Positions 22,569 through 24,862 of a stretch of 24,862 nucleotides of DNA are shown here, piece by piece (position 1 is the stretch's first letter; each line of letters opens with the position of its first letter). The notes below the pieces were generated by a model that saw nothing but the letters and a program-made list of their open reading frames with translations, was not told where the DNA came from and searched no databases. The position numbers and the translations under genes are program-made. This DNA is from Clostridiales bacterium UBA3678 (lineage in GTDB: Bacteria; Bacillota; Clostridia; TANB77; CAG-508), in contig DFJF01000001.1 in assembly GCA_002372935.1 (NCBI GenBank), forward strand, positions 17,000 to 41,861. The letters run 5' to 3'.

Positions 22569-23225
22569 TTACTTGTTTTCTTGTATCTTATATTCACTAA
22601 TATCTGGTTCTGTAAATATTGAATCTTCCACACAATTAAATTTGTATTCTCTATTAACTGTTGATTCTTTGTTTAAACTTTTTACTGGTAGTCCTGTTTC
22701 TTTATTTATAATCCAAGTATCTGAATTATCTTTGTTGAACATTGCTAATATATTTATAAATCTGTAACAATCTTGATTATCACATTTTTCACTTCTTATA
22801 AATGCAATTGAACTTATTAAAAAGTTTGTAAAACTATTGTTGTTCTCATCAAATTCTAATCCATTAAAAATTTGTATTGACATTAAACTTTCTGTATTTT
22901 GTACAACTGTTTTACTTGAACCTGATTCTGTGTACATATTAACTCTTTCTCCATTATCATAGAAAGAAAGCTTTACAATTTCTCCATCAAATTTTCTTTC
23001 CATAAACATTGCTTGTTTATTATCTTTTTTATAATAATCCATTATTACAGTATTGCCATTGTCAAAATCAGTTACAAATTTCGCATTATAGTTATTACTA
23101 TTTTTATACATTGAAATTTCACCTGATAGTTTTGACAAAATAATATAATTTCTAATAGTATGTATTAGTACAATTAATATTAATACTAATAATATGATTC
23201 CAATTATTTTCAATACTTTTTTCAT
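22569..23225 (-). CDS. Membrane-anchored hypothetical protein under a c-di-GMP riboswitch
   Basis: This 218-residue protein has one N-terminal membrane helix (IIGIILLVLILIVLIHTI) and an extracytoplasmic remainder without Cys-lipobox. The exposed part has alternating strands (NYNAKFVTDFDNGNTVIMDY, then MFMERKFDGEIVKLSFYDNG) and a late segment TWIINKETGLPVKSLNKEST, recalling LolA/MucB-like beta-sandwich lipoprotein-like proteins that read out substrate or prodomain conformations. I cannot name a family with confidence. A tight GAGGAGG sits 6 bases before the ATG, and the c-di-GMP-I aptamer ends about 17 bases before the ATG. Its expression therefore probably follows the motile-sessile signal. 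It may serve the envelope or adhesion, but that is inference from the riboswitch alone. Confidence 0.75.
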   Translation of the reverse strand: MKKVLKIIGIILLVLILIVLIHTIRNYIILSKLSGEISMYKNSNNYNAKFVTDFDNGNTVIMDYYKKDNKQAMFMERKFDGEIVKLSFYDNGERVNMYTESGSSKTVVQNTESLMSIQIFNGLEFDENNNSFTNFLISSIAFIRSEKCDNQDCYRFINILAMFNKDNSDTWIINKETGLPVKSLNKESTVNREYKFNCVEDSIFTEPDISEYKIQENK

Positions 23226-23241
23226 ATATTCCTCCTCTTCT

Positions 23242-23325
23242 GTGCAACCTGCTATCGTGGGTTATTTATATAACCTTTAGACCATTGGCTTTGCGTCATA
23301 AACTTTCGTTTATTTTGCCTTTTAA
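23242..23325 (-). ncRNA. Cyclic di-GMP-I (GEMM-I) riboswitch
   Basis: The minus strand carries the class I core in order: AGGCAAAA; the P2 hairpin ATAAAC-GAAA-GTTTAT with its GNRA tetraloop; the invariant GACGCAAAGCC; a GGTCTAAAGG junction matching GGxCUAA; the P3 hairpin GGTTAT/ATAACC; and the closing GCAGGTTGC. No T-run terminator lies between the aptamer and the gene, and a strong ribosome site follows within 15 bases, so control is more likely translational or by mRNA stability. Confidence 0.92.
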
Positions 23326-23334
23326 CCTTTTTCT

Positions 23335-23363
23335 ATTATAGCATATTTTGGCATATTTTGCAA
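23335..23363 (-). promoter_or_regulatory. Promoter driving the riboswitch and its gene
   Basis: On the minus strand TTGCAA (23363-23358), 17 bases, TATAAT (23340-23335). The expected start lies a few bases before the first aptamer residue, a textbook layout. Confidence 0.85.
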
Positions 23364-23376
23364 ATTAGTAATACTA

Positions 23377-23997
23377 TCACTCTGTTATTTCAGTATTTGC
23401 ATTATCATTTTTTGTGATATTATTATATTGTATTATTGCACTTTGCTTTATTTCTTCATTGCTCGTTGGATATTTATTATATGGGTATATTTTAGTATTA
23501 TTATATATTAAATACATATCCATACCTGCTAATGAATTATCTGAAAATTGTAAAAACCTTATAATAGCGTCTGTGTACTCAATTAATTCTTGATAATTAT
23601 GTATTTCAGCATATACACTATATGAGAGCAACCATTGACTTGTTTCTTCTGGATATATTTCACATTCTTTATAACCTTGTTTTATAACAAATTTGTCTTT
23701 ATATTCATCTGACCATTTCTCAAAATAATATTTAAAATATTGTTCTATCACATCGCTATCTGTTTTCCCAAATTTCTTTACGGCATGTATTACAATTTCT
23801 TTATTGCTTTTAGGTCGATATTCATATAGACCATTTTTATTATTATCTACATTTTTTGATATACATTTAACCTTTTCTTCACTAATTGCCTCAATAAACT
23901 CTGTAGGATCTACATCGTGTCTTGATTTAAACATAGAATCGTATAAATAAAATCCAAACATTAATAAAGCAACTGCAAATATAATTATTAATATCAT
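23377..23997 (-). CDS. Membrane-anchored hypothetical protein
   Basis: This 206-residue protein has one N-terminal hydrophobic helix (MILIIIFAVALLMFGFYLY) followed by an outside domain rich in charged and aromatic residues: VIEQYFKYYFEKWSDEYKDK, IYPEETSQWLLSYSVYAEIH, and a segment with ELIEYTDAIIRFLQFSDNSL. It has no recognised motif and no lipobox. The C-terminus is Asn/Thr-rich. Its ribosome site is weak (TAGG at 6-7 bases). The 50-codon gene ends 23 bases upstream on the same strand, so translation may depend on that transcript. Its stop lies close to the next promoter, so it forms a separate unit from the riboswitch gene. Confidence 0.7.
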   Translation of the reverse strand: MILIIIFAVALLMFGFYLYDSMFKSRHDVDPTEFIEAISEEKVKCISKNVDNNKNGLYEYRPKSNKEIVIHAVKKFGKTDSDVIEQYFKYYFEKWSDEYKDKFVIKQGYKECEIYPEETSQWLLSYSVYAEIHNYQELIEYTDAIIRFLQFSDNSLAGMDMYLIYNNTKIYPYNKYPTSNEEIKQSAIIQYNNITKNDNANTEITE

Positions 23998-24020
23998 AAA
24001 CGACCTAAAACTTATTTTGA

Positions 24021-24173
24021 TTATTTTTTTATTTTCTTTCGCTTCACATTATTGTTCTTCTTTATTAAATTATTTAATTCTCCAATTATATCTACTCCAT
24101 AGTTTGCTATTTTTTCGCTATCTTTATTTAATATATCTTCTTCTACTTTTTTCCAATCTTCTTTGTTTTCCAT
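24021..24173 (-). CDS. 50-residue charged small protein
   Basis: The ORF starts MENKEDWKKVEEDILNKDSE, then KIANYGVDIIGELNNLIKK and a strongly basic tail (NNNVKRKKIKK). GAGGA precedes the ATG at good spacing. A TATAAT at 24222-24227 could be its -10, with no good -35. The acidic first half and Lys-rich end suggest a soluble or RNA/membrane-surface binding small protein. It has no homologue I recognise and is probably cotranscribed with the 206-residue gene. Confidence 0.55.
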   Translation of the reverse strand: MENKEDWKKVEEDILNKDSEKIANYGVDIIGELNNLIKKNNNVKRKKIKK

Positions 24174-24251
24174 ATTTTCTTCCTCACAAATTACAGAATA
24201 TTTTACCTTTCAATATATAAAATTATACTTCTATTTTTAAAAAAATTATTT

Positions 24252-24280
24252 TAAGTTATTCAAATTTTTCGAATAACTTA
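24252..24280 (-). terminator. Inverted repeat with downstream T run, possible terminator
   Basis: A 10 bp perfect stem, TAAGTTATTC (24252-24261) with GAATAACTTA (24271-24280). On the minus strand it is followed within 6 bases by a run of Ts, so it may end transcripts from the ParB-like gene. The same 25-base palindrome, with one difference, lies inside rhuM (22206-22230). Confidence 0.5.
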
Positions 24281-24539
24281 TATCATAAAATATAATAGCA
24301 TAAATTATAAATTTTCTCAACCAATTTTTGCTTATAAAAATACTAAAATTTTCAATTTTTTATTTTTCAAAAGGAATTGGGATTTTATCCCATATTTTAC
24401 ATTTGTGTATATACAAATGTCTTGCTTGTTAGGACATAAAATTCGTGATGTTTGCATAATGTTGTATTTCATTTTTATGAAAAATCAAACAAAAAATGTT
24501 CAAATTTTATCTCTAAAACTCAAGCATTTTTAATCAGTT
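24281..24539. other. AT-rich intergenic stretch with two small hairpins
   Basis: No coding signal on either strand. Two stems are visible: TGGGA/TCCCA near 24379-24393, and ACATTTGT (24399-24406) with ACAAATGT (24413-24420). Neither has a clear T run next to it. Nothing else was recognised. Confidence 0.5.
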
Positions 24540-24862
24540 TTATTTCAAAATTCCTAACTTTCTGAAGTAAAAATATGCATCCATTCCACCTTTAAAATAT
24601 ATTTCATTTTCTTCAATTTCTTGCAATTTATAATTCAAAATTATGATTTTTGAAAGCATTTTACACTCTTCTTTTGATAGTCCATTTTCTATTATACTTT
24701 CTACCAAGTTTTCCATTTGTTCATCATCTTTAACTTTAAATGGATGATTCTTAAAATTTTCTATTCTGTTTATATCTATCTTTTCAACTCTACCCATATA
24801 ACTTCCATGCGTTCTTTCAAAAAAGTCATCTAAAGTTGGTGTTAATGTCAATAAGGAAATGT
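24540..24862 (-). CDS. ParB-like N-terminal fragment joined to an unrelated short C-terminus (runs off the window)
   Basis: The frame is open to the window edge, so the start lies outside; a TTG at 24851 is not needed as a start. The visible part begins LLTLTPTLDDFFERTHGSYM, then EKIDINRIENFKNHPFKVKD and DEQMENLVESIIENG. This is the opening of ParB-type nuclease/CTP-binding proteins from conjugative elements, whose next residues are usually xLxPxxVRPxxxGYExxSGHRR. Here homology stops after ENG, and the protein continues LSKEECKMLSKIIILNYKL to EIYFKGGMDAYFYFRKLGIL before the stop. So the ParB catalytic box is missing and a different helical C-terminus follows. It is either a remnant fused by deletion or a small hybrid regulator. 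Confidence 0.7.
   Translation of the reverse strand, partial: ISLLTLTPTLDDFFERTHGSYMGRVEKIDINRIENFKNHPFKVKDDEQMENLVESIIENGLSKEECKMLSKIIILNYKLQEIEENEIYFKGGMDAYFYFRKLGILK

Overview
The window is an AT-rich bacterial segment (about three quarters A+T by eye). Almost every gene lies on the minus strand and most have a strong AGGAGG-type ribosome binding site. A Bacillota-type LexA, a GH25 lysozyme with fibronectin repeats, a c-di-GMP-I riboswitch and DapA with a Sua5-type protein in clostridial style suggest a low-GC Clostridia member, probably a host-associated or uncultured lineage. This placement is inference.

Positions 1-15.85 kb look like core chromosome. They carry uvrB, an unusual soluble M41 protease built on a Clp-type N domain and AAA module, a FadD-like acyl-CoA synthetase, and a same-strand run lexA - SH3/copper-amine-oxidase-N-like protein - mltG - dapA - HD protein - GH25 lysozyme. 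That run covers SOS control, cell-wall turnover and the diaminopimelate (cell-wall precursor) pathway. After one plus-strand ferritin-like helical gene and a decayed Sir2 deacetylase come yqeK, a Sua5/YrdC gene, a scrap of IS66 transposase beside a 67-base palindrome, tRNA-Leu(UAG), and an Mbeg1-like alpha/beta hydrolase.

From about 15.95 kb to the right edge the window is an accessory graveyard of mobile DNA. It holds two related large serine recombinase genes: a fragment at 16.1 kb joined to an IS3 end, and a longer copy at 19.4-20.8 kb that lacks its catalytic domain and carries an in-frame TAA. It also holds cargo genes (GNAT acetyltransferase with a structured, terminator-bearing leader; HIT-like protein plus P-loop kinase; small proteins), several gene fragments, a RhuM-family gene, and a ParB-like N-terminal piece at the edge. 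Between rhuM and the recombinase lies a 650-base non-coding block. It has four hairpin repeats, each with a variable 6-7 base segment at a fixed distance, followed by a structured region of unknown identity. This block is the best candidate for something undescribed.

Regulatory highlights are a clear c-di-GMP-I riboswitch with a near-consensus promoter in front of an uncharacterised membrane-anchored protein (22.6-23.4 kb), a probable attenuator in front of the GNAT gene, and promoter-like sequences in the 3' tails of both recombinase copies that point into the genes downstream.
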